From assembly GCA_903827375.1 (NCBI GenBank), contig CAIKHZ010000259.1:1-50364 (forward strand): DNA of 50,364 nucleotides, written 5' to 3'. Shown here piece by piece: positions 27,401 through 36,600 of this stretch. Made by a program: the position numbers and the translations under genes. The DNA comes from Akkermansiaceae bacterium (lineage in GTDB: Bacteria; Verrucomicrobiota; Verrucomicrobiia; Verrucomicrobiales; Akkermansiaceae). The notes beneath the pieces were generated by a model. It had not been told where the DNA came from. It did not search any database and saw nothing but the letters and a program-made list of their open reading frames with translations. Within the stretch, counting starts at the first letter, position 1, and every line of letters starts with the position of its first letter.

Positions 27401-27770
27401 CTGCACCGTCCGCCGCGAACGCACCAACACCCCGCTCCAAGCCCTCGTCACCTTGAATGATATCCAATACGTCGAAGCCGCCAGAGTGCTCGCCGAACGC
27501 GTCCTCAAACAGGCACCCGGTGATCCGGAACGCCTCGCCTGGCTCTACCTCCAGGTCCTCGCCCGCCAACCCAAACCCCCTGAAGTCTCAATCCTCACCG
27601 CCGCCCTAGCGGATTTTAAAACCACCTTCGAGCACGCCGCCGAAGACGCCAAAAAACTCGTCACTTATGGCGAACATGTCGCCGACCCAGCCCTCAACAT
27701 ACCTGAGTTGGCAGCCTGGACGCTGCTCGCCAGTGATACCCTCAACCTCGACGAAGCCCTCAATCGTTAA
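24468..27770 (+). CDS. Exported DUF1549–LamG-like–DUF1553 cytochrome-like protein
   Basis: 1100-residue protein with an N-terminal hydrophobic segment ([17 protein letters not shown]) acting as signal or anchor. Parts in order: planctomycete-type cytochrome c with C91/C94/H95 (CYHCHGPD) and a VMPPPA segment; DUF1549 about 195-405, ending in [12 protein letters not shown] (C380/C383/H384); a helical stretch about 430-480; a LamG/concanavalin-like beta-sandwich about 497-680 ([33 protein letters not shown]); then DUF1553 about 780-1085 ([50 protein letters not shown]). The LamG-like insert suggests carbohydrate contact. Paralogous in its DUF1549/1553 halves to the 1715-residue protein upstream. 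17 bp to the following DUF1501 gene. Confidence 0.9.
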   Translation: MPNRKFSSSLALFGSLVLAGGAIVGLRGVPGVSWKNLPLANLQNLADNDWRRLFDEEKSPPAPAAPISAETALPAVVTFNAHIQPIFSENCYHCHGPDSGSRKADLRLDRAEFAFKPLKSGQLAIIKGQAVNSEVIRRLRNKDPKEVMPPPATHKVISERDIALIEKWINQSASYEEHWSLIPPQRPPVPTLIDKSWTKNPVDSFILARLQKAALSPAPEADKPALLRRVTLDLTGLPPTPDAVTAFLADTRADAYERAVDGLLASTAYGEHQARYWLDAARYADTHGIHIDNYRSIWPYRDWVINAFNSNQHFDQFTIEQLAGDLLPIPTLEQRVATGFHRCLPTTGEGGAIAEEYLATYAKDRVDTTSAVWLGLTTGCAACHDHKFDPISQKDFYQLTAFFRNNPMSALDGNSADHPPNLKLPTPADAARAKELTQLLPTKQLALKEAEKLAAEQLKASLATAITTLPDAPADPLLALAAAEGSGGSAAFTAQGKPATTTFGGAYQWVKHGPLAALAPGEAFTAELGDIANFPNTQAFSYGAWVRGEKLAGALLSRMDEAHAFTGWDLWFENGTFGIHLIHNWPDNAIKVLSTAKLPPNEWCHVLATYDGSSKAAGVKLYLNGQAVEVKIESDSLTGPLTNTAPVQAARRTPGQPLRNAAFHDIRIDARALTPAEVPAVALAAFRPHLAKLAPDALDPALRTILAANITSTPTPADALRREVAALKAELEAIDKRGVTTLVMAENAEQPTAYILNRGDYTQKKDKVDADVPAVFGIRIAKGDPKNRLGLARWLVNPDHPLTARVTVNRFWQQLFGTGLVASSGDFGVMGERPAHPELLDWLAVEFRENSWDVKRLMKLLVTSATYRQSGVTTPAKLELDPANRLLSHGPRQRLDGEMIRDQALFVSGLLVQKIGGPSVKPYQPDGVWESVAMKESNTSRYSRDAGEALYRRSLYTFWKRSAPHPSLEAFGSPSRESCTVRRERTNTPLQALVTLNDIQYVEAARVLAERVLKQAPGDPERLAWLYLQVLARQPKPPEVSILTAALADFKTTFEHAAEDAKKLVTYGEHVADPALNIPELAAWTLLASDTLNLDEALNR

Positions 27771-27787
27771 CCCAACCCATCGATCCC

Positions 27788-29245
27788 ATGGCCTGCGAAT
27801 CCTACTACCGCTCACTCACCCGCCGAGATTTCTTCGGTCAATCCGCCCGCGGACTCGGCGTCGCCGCCCTCGCCAGCCTGCTCGGCGAAAGCCTCCGCGG
27901 CGACACCCACGCCGCCCTTGCCGTGGACAAGCTGCTGCCGCATTTTGCGCCCAAGGCAAAGCGCGTGATCTATCTATTCATGTTAGGCGCGCCATCGCAG
28001 CTCGACCTGCTGGATTACAAACCGGCATTGGACAAACTCTTTGACACCGACTTGCCCGATTCCGTCCGCAAGGGCCAGCGCCTCACCGGCATGACCTCCG
28101 GCCAGGCTCGCTTCCCCGTCGCCCCTTCCAAGTTTAAGTTCGCCCAGCACGGCCAAGGCGGTACTTGGTTCAGCGAATTGCTCCCCTGGACCGCCAAAAT
28201 GGCCGACGACCTCTGCGTGATCAAAACCATGCACACCGAGGCGATCAACCACGAACCCGCCAACACTCTCATCAACACCGGCAATATGAACGCCGGCCGC
28301 CCATGCATCGGCTCCTGGCTCTCCTATGGCCTCGGCTCATTGAACGAAAACCTCCCGGCCTTCGTCGTCCTTCACGCCCAGCACTCAAACCCCAATTCCA
28401 ACGTCCAGGCCATCTCCGCTCGCCTCTGGTCCAGCGGCCCTCTCCCATCACAACACAGCGGCGTCGCCATCCGCCCAAGCGGCGGCGGTATCCAATTCCT
28501 CGACGACCCACCAGGACTCGACCGCGCCACCCGCCGCCGCATGCTCGACAGCCTCGCCGAGCTCAACCACCAGCAAGCCGATACCTGTCTCGACCCGGAA
28601 ACCCTCACCCGCATCGCCCAGTACGAAATGGCCTTCCGCATGCAGGCGTCCGTTCCCGAACTCACTGATCTATCCAAAGAATCCGAGCAAGTCCGCGCAC
28701 TCTACGGCCCCGATGTCAAAAAACCCGGCAGCTTCGCCCACTGCGCCCTCCTCGCCCGCCGAATGGCCGAACGCGGCGTGCGCTTCATCCAGATCTATCA
28801 CCGCGGCTGGGACCAGCACGGCACCCTCCCCGCCCACATCACCTCTCAGTGCCTGGACGTCGATCAAGCGAGTTATGCCCTCGTCCAGGACCTCAAAGCC
28901 CGAGGATTGTTAGATGATACGCTCGTCGTCTGGGGCGGCGAATTCGGCCGCACCGTTTATAGCCAAGGCACACTCACCCGCGACGACTACGGCCGCGACC
29001 ACCACCCAAAAAACTTTTCCATTTGGATGGCCGGTGGCGGAGTCAAGGGCGGCATGACGTATGGTGAGACCGATGATTTTTCCTACAACATCGTCAAGGA
29101 TCCGGTGCACATCCGCGACTTCCACGCGACCATGCTCAACTTGCTAGGCATCGACCACGAGCGCATGAGCATTCGCAGTCAGGGGTTGGATATGCGCCTC
29201 ACCGGCGTTGAGCCCTCCAAGATCATCACCGACATCCTCGCCTGA
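27788..29245 (+). CDS. Tat-exported DUF1501 family protein (second copy)
   Basis: 485-residue protein with an N-terminal twin-arginine motif ([10 protein letters not shown], Arg12-Arg13). The DUF1501 core is shown by [93 protein letters not shown] and [21 protein letters not shown]. It belongs to a different DUF1501 subgroup from the copy at 21052 (different mid-region and longer C-terminus). Pairing with a DUF1549/1553 gene is the usual context. The 17-bp spacing and C-rich leader (ending GATCCC) support co-transcription with no SD. Confidence 0.92.
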   Translation: MACESYYRSLTRRDFFGQSARGLGVAALASLLGESLRGDTHAALAVDKLLPHFAPKAKRVIYLFMLGAPSQLDLLDYKPALDKLFDTDLPDSVRKGQRLTGMTSGQARFPVAPSKFKFAQHGQGGTWFSELLPWTAKMADDLCVIKTMHTEAINHEPANTLINTGNMNAGRPCIGSWLSYGLGSLNENLPAFVVLHAQHSNPNSNVQAISARLWSSGPLPSQHSGVAIRPSGGGIQFLDDPPGLDRATRRRMLDSLAELNHQQADTCLDPETLTRIAQYEMAFRMQASVPELTDLSKESEQVRALYGPDVKKPGSFAHCALLARRMAERGVRFIQIYHRGWDQHGTLPAHITSQCLDVDQASYALVQDLKARGLLDDTLVVWGGEFGRTVYSQGTLTRDDYGRDHHPKNFSIWMAGGGVKGGMTYGETDDFSYNIVKDPVHIRDFHATMLNLLGIDHERMSIRSQGLDMRLTGVEPSKIITDILA

Positions 29246-29276
29246 TCCCCTCTTCTAACACCCAACCAACTCCCTC

Positions 29277-30179
29277 ATGTTGCGCCCCCTATCCATCACC
29301 CTCAGCTATCTCTTGGCTCTCGCCACAGCCACCCCCGCCGCCGAGGAACCCAAACCCATTCGCGTGCTCGTCTGGGACGAACAACAGCCCCAGCAAAAAT
29401 CCGCTTATGGCGATAAATTCCTCGGTGAGACCATCGCCGCGCATCTGGCAAGCCGTCCCGGCCTCAGCGTGAAATCCACCAGCCTCAGCGCCGCCGGGCA
29501 AGGTCTCGACGACGCCACGCTCGATGCCACGGATGTCTTGGTGTTCTGGTGCCACCAACGATCCAAGGACCAAGACGACGCACGAGTCGAGGCCGTCGTC
29601 AAACGGGTCATGGCTGGCAAGCTCAGCCTCATCGCGCTGCACTCCGCTCACTGGGGCAAGCCCTTCGTCCGCTTGATGCAGGAGCGCGCCAAAGCCGATG
29701 CCATCCTGCAGGTACCTGAGGCCGACCGCGCCACGGCCAAATGGCAATTTGCCAATGACAAACCCTATGGCATCATACGCCCGGCAACCGATCGCATCAC
29801 CCCATACATCGAACCGAACGGTTCTAACACTTGGACGCTAACCTTGCCACAGTGCGTGTTCCCAACCTATCGGCCCGATGGTGCCCCTGGTCACATCAAG
29901 GTTCTGATGCCGGAGCATCCGATAGCTAAAGGTCTCCCACTCGCATGGGACATTCCGCAGACGGAGATGTATGGAGAGCCCTTTCACGTCCCGCCGCCCG
30001 ATGCCGTTGTCTTCGAGGAGCATTGGGACAAAGGTGAACATTTCCGCAGTGGTTGCCTCTGGCAAGTCGGCAAAGGCCGCGTCTTCTACTTCCGCCCCGG
30101 CCATGAAACTTTCCCGGTTTACAAGCAAGCCGAGCCGCTCCTCGTGCTAGAAAACGCAGTGCGCTGGCTCGCCCAATGA
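29277..30179 (+). CDS. Exported ThuA-like domain protein
   Basis: 300-residue protein with a signal peptide (LSYLLALATATPAA). The rest is a ThuA/type-1 glutamine-amidotransferase-like fold: RVLVWDEQQP, DVLVFWCHQ, KLSLIALHSAHWGKPF, a TEMYGEPFHVPPPD block and VGKGRVFYFRPGHETFPVY. ThuA-like proteins occur with sugar catabolism genes (named for trehalose utilisation in rhizobia), but the reaction is not established for this exported group. The elbow residue in SAHWG is not the classical Cys of true amidotransferases. It sits 31 bp after DUF1501 in the same direction and is part of the second cassette. Confidence 0.87.
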   Translation: MLRPLSITLSYLLALATATPAAEEPKPIRVLVWDEQQPQQKSAYGDKFLGETIAAHLASRPGLSVKSTSLSAAGQGLDDATLDATDVLVFWCHQRSKDQDDARVEAVVKRVMAGKLSLIALHSAHWGKPFVRLMQERAKADAILQVPEADRATAKWQFANDKPYGIIRPATDRITPYIEPNGSNTWTLTLPQCVFPTYRPDGAPGHIKVLMPEHPIAKGLPLAWDIPQTEMYGEPFHVPPPDAVVFEEHWDKGEHFRSGCLWQVGKGRVFYFRPGHETFPVYKQAEPLLVLENAVRWLAQ

Positions 30180-30261
30180 TATATCGCTTGCCTCGTGCAA
30201 AAAACCATCTTAAAGCTACCCTTCCTTTTGTCCTAATCCTTGAAAAAATAGAATCCAAGCC

Positions 30262-30705
30262 ATGCGTATCAATTTCACCTCACAGAAACTCCTGATCACC
30301 GTTGTTGCGGCCGTTGCCCTCCCACTCATCGTCCAAGCAGACGACAAAAAAGCCCGCGCCAAAGTGGATGCCAGCAAGCTCCCTCCCGCCTCGGACAAGG
30401 GGAACGTGACCTATGCGGGCGATATCAAGGCAATCCTGGATAAGTCTTGCACCAAATGCCACGGCGCCGAAAAACAAAAGGGCAAACTGCGGCTCGATAG
30501 CTTGGCAGACACCCTCAAGGGCGGCGCGGATGGCAAAGTCCTCGAACCCGGCAAGAGCGCCGAAAGCCCGCTGGTGGCCAACATTGCCTGCATAGGCGAC
30601 GAGGACGACTGGATGCCGCCAAAGGACAACAAGGCCAATATTCCTCCGCTCACTCCCGCACAGATCGGCCTGATTCGAGCCTGGATTGATCAAGGCGCAA
30701 AATAA
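30262..30705 (+). CDS. Small exported planctomycete-type c-type cytochrome
   Basis: 147-residue protein: signal peptide (KLLITVVAAVALPLIVQA, about residues 9-26), then a single haem c domain with C63/C66/H67 (CTKCHG) and a distal DDWMPPKDN segment offering a Met ligand. The pattern (YAGDIKAILDKSC…KQKGKLRLDSL…GLIRAWIDQGAK) is the same module found as one domain in the larger proteins upstream. It could be the soluble electron carrier for them. It is last gene of the cassette, 82 bp after the ThuA-like gene. Confidence 0.9.
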   Translation: MRINFTSQKLLITVVAAVALPLIVQADDKKARAKVDASKLPPASDKGNVTYAGDIKAILDKSCTKCHGAEKQKGKLRLDSLADTLKGGADGKVLEPGKSAESPLVANIACIGDEDDWMPPKDNKANIPPLTPAQIGLIRAWIDQGAK

Positions 30706-30768
30706 TGGGCCTCATTGAAGTGAGGTGAACTGCCGGGTTCAGGGGATAGGTTGATTTTGCTATCAGCC

Positions 30769-31707
30769 CTAACCCAGTGCATAGTTCGGGTTGAAGTGAT
30801 CGGAGTGCAGTCTGGACTCGGGGACGTCTGGAAGCCCCTGCAAAAAGACCGCGCCGGAATGGTGTCCGCAGTACCCCTCAAAGATCAACTCGCTCCAATA
30901 GCGCAGCCTCGGCCCGAATTTGAGAAACTGCCAGAGGCGCTGCTCCATCCCAAGTTCGCCGCTGCGAATGCCGTTGCGCTCAAACAGGGCCAACCACTCG
31001 AAGCGCCCCGGGGCTCGCAGCACATAGGGGGTGCCCATGCCGACCCAATAGTGGAAAGAAAGCGGCGGTGGCACGGCACGGACGAACCACAACTCACCCT
31101 TGCTGCCAGCGTATCCGGAACAACCGACAAAGGGAATCTCTTTGTCAGTCACCAACTCGCGCAAACAAGTGCGCCCTCTTTTCAACCCGAAGTGCTCAAA
31201 GATACCCATTCTTGAGTTAGCCAACGCCTTTGCCAGCGCCAGGTAATCGGCACCGAAACCAAAGACGTCCCCAATCTCGGCAAAGATGCCGGCCAGGGTT
31301 TCGCTGCCGTCGCCAACCCGCAAGTCACAGTGCGTCCACATGGCAAAGTGGGATTCTGTGACGGGGCTCATCGGAGGAATGCCTGGCACGTAATCGCTGT
31401 CGAGCGTCTCAAGCCGTTTGCTGAATGTCCTCAGATCCGGCAATTGCAGAAGCACCTTGGCAAACTGGGACACCGTCTCCAGCACGCTGGCATAGAGCGC
31501 AAACGCAGGATCCCCGCCGCCCCCCACCGATCCTTCGCGCGTCGAAAGCCCCGCCTCATAATCTTCCCCCTCTCTCTTGATTTTCGCTAACATCTCAAAG
31601 GATAGAATTTTCCGCTCCATAGCGGCAATCAGCTGCGCTTTAATCTTCGCAACAAGGGATACTTGAGGCTTGAACGGCTTGCGCATGCCGGTTTTGTTGT
31701 CGGTCAT
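30769..31707 (-). CDS. Conserved-looking hypothetical cytosolic protein
   Basis: 312-residue protein that I do not recognise. It has no signal peptide or membrane segment, so it is cytosolic, unlike almost all its neighbours. A helical, lysine-rich N-terminus (about 1-60) leads to a well-mixed globular region with features that look constrained: PGIPPMSPVTESHFAMWTHC, DLRVGDGSETLAGI, VGMGTPYVL, and a C-terminal GYCGHHSGAVFLQGL. Three Gly/Pro/aromatic blocks plus scattered His/Cys could suggest an enzyme, but no catalytic motif is evident. It is convergent with the cytochrome gene (63 bp apart) and lies beside a pseudogene, an accessory context. The ATG at 31705-31707 lacks an SD motif. Confidence 0.7.
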   Translation of the reverse strand: MTDNKTGMRKPFKPQVSLVAKIKAQLIAAMERKILSFEMLAKIKREGEDYEAGLSTREGSVGGGGDPAFALYASVLETVSQFAKVLLQLPDLRTFSKRLETLDSDYVPGIPPMSPVTESHFAMWTHCDLRVGDGSETLAGIFAEIGDVFGFGADYLALAKALANSRMGIFEHFGLKRGRTCLRELVTDKEIPFVGCSGYAGSKGELWFVRAVPPPLSFHYWVGMGTPYVLRAPGRFEWLALFERNGIRSGELGMEQRLWQFLKFGPRLRYWSELIFEGYCGHHSGAVFLQGLPDVPESRLHSDHFNPNYALG

Positions 31708-31884
31708 GTCCGGTTTTCACAAAATGCGAACCAAAATGTCAAGCGCTTCTGAGCAAGGAATGCAAAAAGCTTGGCCTCGCTGTTCGAACTCTCGAACACG
31801 CAGCAGCCGACGAACCAGCCTGTCACCTGATCACTCGCATGCCTGCAACGAGCGGTAGTGGATTGCCTCCCATGGTTGTGCTAG

Positions 31885-31926
31885 AAAAAATAGTCGGGAC
31901 CGCCGATTTTGAAGCGACGGCCCCGA
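31885..31926 (-). terminator. Intrinsic terminator after the beta-strand pseudogene
   Basis: A 9-bp stem (31918-31926 with 31894-31902, one G·U pair) with a 15-nt loop is followed in the minus direction, after three bases, by six T (A31885-31890 on the plus strand). It lies 30 bp past the stop of the pseudogene ending at 31957. Confidence 0.75.
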
Positions 31927-31956
31927 GGTTAGAGTTGGCTATTGCTACCGGTGCTG

Positions 31957-33404
31957 TTACGGTGCGACCACTTCCAGGCGGATGAACCGTTCCGGTGTGG
32001 TCTTCGGCAGGGTGTAGGTCACAAACCCGCCGACATCCACTGCACCAGCAGTCACATCGGTCCAATTCTGCAGGTCTTGGGACGTCATGACCTTCCAAGT
32101 GATGCCGGTGGCGTTTGCGTCGTGTGGCCAGGCAATCTGCCCATGCACGATGCCAGGAAGAGTGGCCTTGCCGGTTGCACCCATGAAGTAGGCAATGCCG
32201 TTCTGCACACCGTCACGGTTGTAATCCTTCTCAGCCGTCTGACCGCCGGCGTGCTGTGTCGCCCAACTGGCGTAACCCGCTGACACCCCGCCGCCAGTGA
32301 CGGTCACGGTATAGTCCTGTGTGGAACCGTCAGTGGCTCTCACCACGTAATGCACCGGATTGGTGAAGTCCTGCTGCGATATATTCGCCAGGGTCGGCGA
32401 AACTACCGTTGCCATTCAAGTCCATGTAAACGACGCTACCGTCATCGCTGGATGTCCCGAACGTATAGTCGCCGTGTCCACCGGCAGCGAGCACGTCAAA
32501 CCAGCCTTCCCAGAGAATCGAGAAGTTATTGGGACCAGGGCTCCCCGGAAGCGCGGTAAAGCCACTGCCGTGGTAGTCAATGGCATCAATTTGATGACCT
32601 GTCGCAGATGGAATGAGCGCCATCAAATTGGAGATGGGAGCCAGCAATGCCTGGCTATTAGACCGGCGGCGCTGAGGCTGAGGACGCCACTCGTTTGGTT
32701 GAACTTCCAGGTTTGGGCCCCAGCCACTTTCGTCCAGACGGGACCAGGACCGGTGAATTCAGCCACGCTGAAGGTGCCACCATAAACCGGGTTTGCAACG
32801 TCCACCACGGTCCAGGAACCCGTTGCAACACCAACGCCAAGGCCCGAGGTATCAATGGCAAAATGGCCATTCAAATTGGCTGTGCCCTGGCCTGTGAGCT
32901 TATTGCAGGTGGTACCATCGGTGGGTTTGAAGGTCATTGCAGCGGCGGAGTCGAGGACCAGTGAACTGCCGCTGGCGACGGTGGTGTTGCCGCTGTAGGT
33001 ATTGAGGCCGGACTGCTATCCGAGGAATCGGCGATCGCCCCAGTGAAAATGATCGCCTCACGGTCGCCGTTCCCATTGTTACCTGTGAATATTGCCAGAG
33101 TTTTCGGACCCGTCCCGGTGGCGGTCACCTCGCCGAACGTCAGGCTGGCGTCGTTGTCATTATATAGAATCGACACCGTTCCGGCACCACTGCCTGCGAG
33201 GTTCAAAGGTCGGTTGGTCGATTGGTTCACACGTGGGTTACTGCCATCACTCCGCAGGGCGGCCCCGTTGTGAAGGTCGATGATGGCGGCAGGGCCGGTG
33301 GGAGCACCAAACACGCCAGGAAGCCCATCGTCCGAGAGATAGGCTGAACCCGAGAACTTCAACGTGCCGCTATTGACGATGGTCTTGGGGTGCCCGGAAT
33401 TCCG
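31957..33404 (-). pseudogene. Remnant of a secreted autotransporter-associated beta-strand / PA14-like protein
   Basis: Four coding pieces in three frames line up as one decayed protein. Piece 1 (33404-about 33015) reads like autotransporter-associated beta-strand repeats (TIVNSGTLKFSGSA, NLAGSGAGTVSILYNDN). A frameshift near 33012 leads to piece 2 (about 33012-32650; LNTYSGNTTVASG…WKFNQTSGVLSL), whose frame has a stop just upstream. A second shift near 32660 leads to piece 3 (PA14-like: ILWEGWFDVLAAGGHGDYTFGTSSDDGS). A third near 32330-32400 leads to piece 4 (ATDGSTQDYTVTVTGGG and a beta-sandwich C-terminus RFIRLEVVAP). No signal peptide or N-terminus remains; a stop sits at 33405-33407. Sequencing error alone is unlikely to make three shifts plus 5' truncation. 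Confidence 0.78.
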
Positions 33405-33609
33405 TCATTCTAATGATAGCCAAAAGGCCAACAAAATCGTGTTTAAGACGAGACCAGCCGAGCAACAAGTTTTTTCACAAAAAATTTCTTCAGGCTATTT
33501 ACTGAGGAGTCCTTGGTTTGGAATACAGATCTATCATTGGCTCCCTGCCATCAAGAAGCAAAAGATATGGACAGTCTGATCCGTATTGGGCGAGATGCGT
33601 GTTCTCCTC
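33405..33609. other. A/T-rich junk between the pseudogene and the macroglobulin-like gene
   Basis: No gene seen. It is richer in A/T than its surroundings and includes an A/T-only hairpin (33467-33486). The abrupt loss of beta-strand repeat similarity near 33400 marks a probable deletion or recombination junction. No insertion-sequence ends were recognised. Confidence 0.5.
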
Positions 33610-36600
33610 CTACTCATTGGGGGGGGCTACTTCTCGGGTAGCAGCACCGTTGGTATCACTGAGGATGAGAATGGCAAATTTGTCGATCTGCGGCAACTCA
33701 GCGGGCTTGAGCATCTGATAGTCCAGACCGTTGGCAGGCGCGAGTGCGGGGCCGGAGCGCGGTTGCGGCACGGGCACCGGTTGGCCCGGTCCGCTGCCGT
33801 TGAGGCTGGCGTAATCGAAGCGGCCGCGGAGGTCGGTGTAGCCGTCCTTGAAGAAGCGAACGGTGCCATTTTTGAGCCTCGCGTAAACCTTGACGTACGT
33901 CTTTCCTAAGGCCCGGTCGCTGGCGCTATCGCGGGTTTCCAAGCGGCTGTAGTTTTCGGCCACAACGAGCTTGAGGGTGTTGGCATGATAGGCCTGGGCC
34001 TTGCGCTGGCCGGCGGCGACGATTTCCACCAGTACATTGGACTTGGCAAACTCGGCAGGCAGCGCCACATCGAGCGTGTCCTTGCCCTTGGGCAAGGCCT
34101 GCACGGCGGACTTGTTCGGCTTGATGATGCTGAAGCGAGAGGCGTCCTCGCTCACGAATGGATTGCTGCTGAACGAGAACTCGGGATCCATCAGGTAGTA
34201 ATTGACGGCGACCTCGCTGAGGTTCCGATAGGTCAGCGCAATCGTCTTGTTTTCCACCTTGAACTCGAAGCCCGGCTCGCTGGCGGCAAGCTCGCTCTGC
34301 TGCTTTTCGCGGTCGGGCTTGTCGCCCTTTTCGACCTTGGCGAGTTTGCCTTCGATCTCGTCGAGTTGGTTGGTCACGTCGGCAAACAGCAAGCGCCACC
34401 GCGCAATCGGATAGTCGCTGTAGCCTGCCGCAATGCCTCGGGCATCGGCAAGAGTGCCTTCATAAAAGCTGGCATAGCACTGGAAATAGTCGTGCTGAAG
34501 GTGGGTTGGCAAGCCCTTGGCAGCCACCTGGTGGAAGCGGCCGAGCGCCTCATCAACGCGGTCCTGAAGGAATAGATAGTAGGTGGCGCTCATGTTGTCG
34601 GCAGCATCTAACACTGGCTTGTGGGCCAAAATGTCCAACAATGAGCGATATTCGCCGAGCACAGCGGGGTTGGCGATGCGCGGCTCGTTGCCTAGCCGAT
34701 GGGCCCGCTGGTTGACCAACGGACTGTATTCAAGGTGCTCGTAAGCACGGCGTTCGACCGGATCGAGCCGCACGAGGCTGCAATCGAGATAGGGACCGCA
34801 CTGGGCGACGAATTCGTTCTTGTGCTGGAGCCATTCACGCAAAGCGGCCGTCTCGTTATGGAGCAATGCATAACTGTAAAGGGTCTCGTCCCAGATGTGG
34901 TGCTGGCCGAGGAAACCGGCCAGTTTCTTGAAAAACTTGGCGTCGTGGCAGCGCCAAGCGATGCGCGGCCATGCCAGTGAGGCCAGGTTATTTTGATCGA
35001 GGAAGGCAAACACGTCGGCCTCACTGCCATATTGCGAGATATAGTCCCAGGACGCCTTGTCCACCTGGGTGAGCTTGGCGACAACGTTGAAGTCGAACGG
35101 CTTGGCCGCGCCAGCGACGTTGCCATTGACGGCGACGTTGACCGGGAAGTGGGCGAATTTGTTAGCGCCGGCGGTTGCCGGGAAATAGAAATGATATTCG
35201 AACGTCTTTGTGGTGTAGGGTTCGAGGCGGACGGAGCGCGAATCTGTGGTTTTGCTGCCGAGAGCGGGCATCGCGCCTTGTGGGAGTTGCAGGAGCACTT
35301 CGGCCTTGGCTGGGGCGCTGGTTGGGTTGGTCACCACGACGTTGGCACCATACACGGTACCGGTGAGGAATTCGAAGGTGACGTATTTCTCAAATTTCTC
35401 GTTGCCTTCCATCCGGTAGCGGTCGCCAGCGCGGAAGAAACTCTGCGAGACTAACAACGGCACCGCCTGGGCATTGGCGGCTAACGGTGCAGGTGGCTTG
35501 ATTTCCTTGTGAAACACAATGAGTGGCCCACCTGCTGTGAGTGTGAACTGGCCGGCGGCGGTTTTGCCGGCATGCTTGGGCGCTTCGAATGGCAGATCGA
35601 GCACGGCGAGGGCTAGCATCATCTCGGCGAAGTTGTGACTGGCCTCTGCGACGTTAGGCGAAACAAAGGCACCATGGGCACCGTCGGCGGCCCATTTGGC
35701 GTAGTCGCGCCAGAAGCCGCTCACTGGAATTAGAGCGCCGTCCTGTTGGGTGATGCGCAGATGATAGTAATTATTTTCGGCCCATTCCTTGGTGGGGCCG
35801 AGTTCGCGGTAGTAAGCGCGGATGATCTCACGGCTTGCCGCTGCGAGGTCGCGGCCGAAGTAGTCGGTGGATTCGTCTTGGCCTTGGCCGCCAACACCTC
35901 CACCTCCCCCACCCTGCCTGAGTTGGACCTGCCGCTTGCGTGCAAACTGTGATTCTTTCTTGAGATCTTCCATTTCAGCAGGTGCCGGCGCCTCGGCGAA
36001 TGCATCCGCCGACATTTCGGCAAGCTGCTCCATCTCGCCCGCATCCCGCGCCAAGCCGTCTTTCATCTTGGCGGCCATGCGCAGGGCTGCCGGGGCTGCC
36101 TTGGCATTTCTCGTCATCGGCTGCGGTGCCGGCGGTGCGGCTGCGACTGCCGGGGCGGCCGGAGCTCCCGCCGGGCGATCGGCAGCTTTGGCTAGATTGC
36201 CCAAGGTCGTAATGCCTTTGGCGGTTTCCTTGTCTTTTTCGCGGTTGAGTGCTTCAGTTATGCCATTTTGGCCAGTGGCGGTTTCGAGGGCCCGGCCGCG
36301 GAGGGCGGTTTCGAACAGACGGTCCTGCAAATCGGGGTTGGGCGGCAGCAATTCCCACAGCTCCCGCAGGCTGCGTGCGACGTCACCCGCCCCGCCCTTG
36401 GTGCGTTGTCCTAACAACGCCCGTTCGACCACGTTCAATCTACCGTAGGCGGTGGGCAAGAGGTAGCTCTCGAGGTTGTTTTCCAGCAGGAAATCGTCCA
36501 TGAAGGTCTTGTCCTTTTTGTTAGTCAATTCGGGTTTGATGATCTTGGTGAAGAAGGCGGCGTCCTTGCGGGCGAGGAAGAGGTTCAACTCATGGCAGGC

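Noticed and set aside
30706-30768. Hairpins between the convergent cytochrome and hypothetical genes
   Set aside because: Stems of five base pairs (30710-30725 and 30745-30764) with no T run; too weak to call terminators.
33405-33609. Insertion-sequence remnant in the A/T-rich gap
   Set aside because: No terminal inverted repeats, target duplication or transposase fragment visible.
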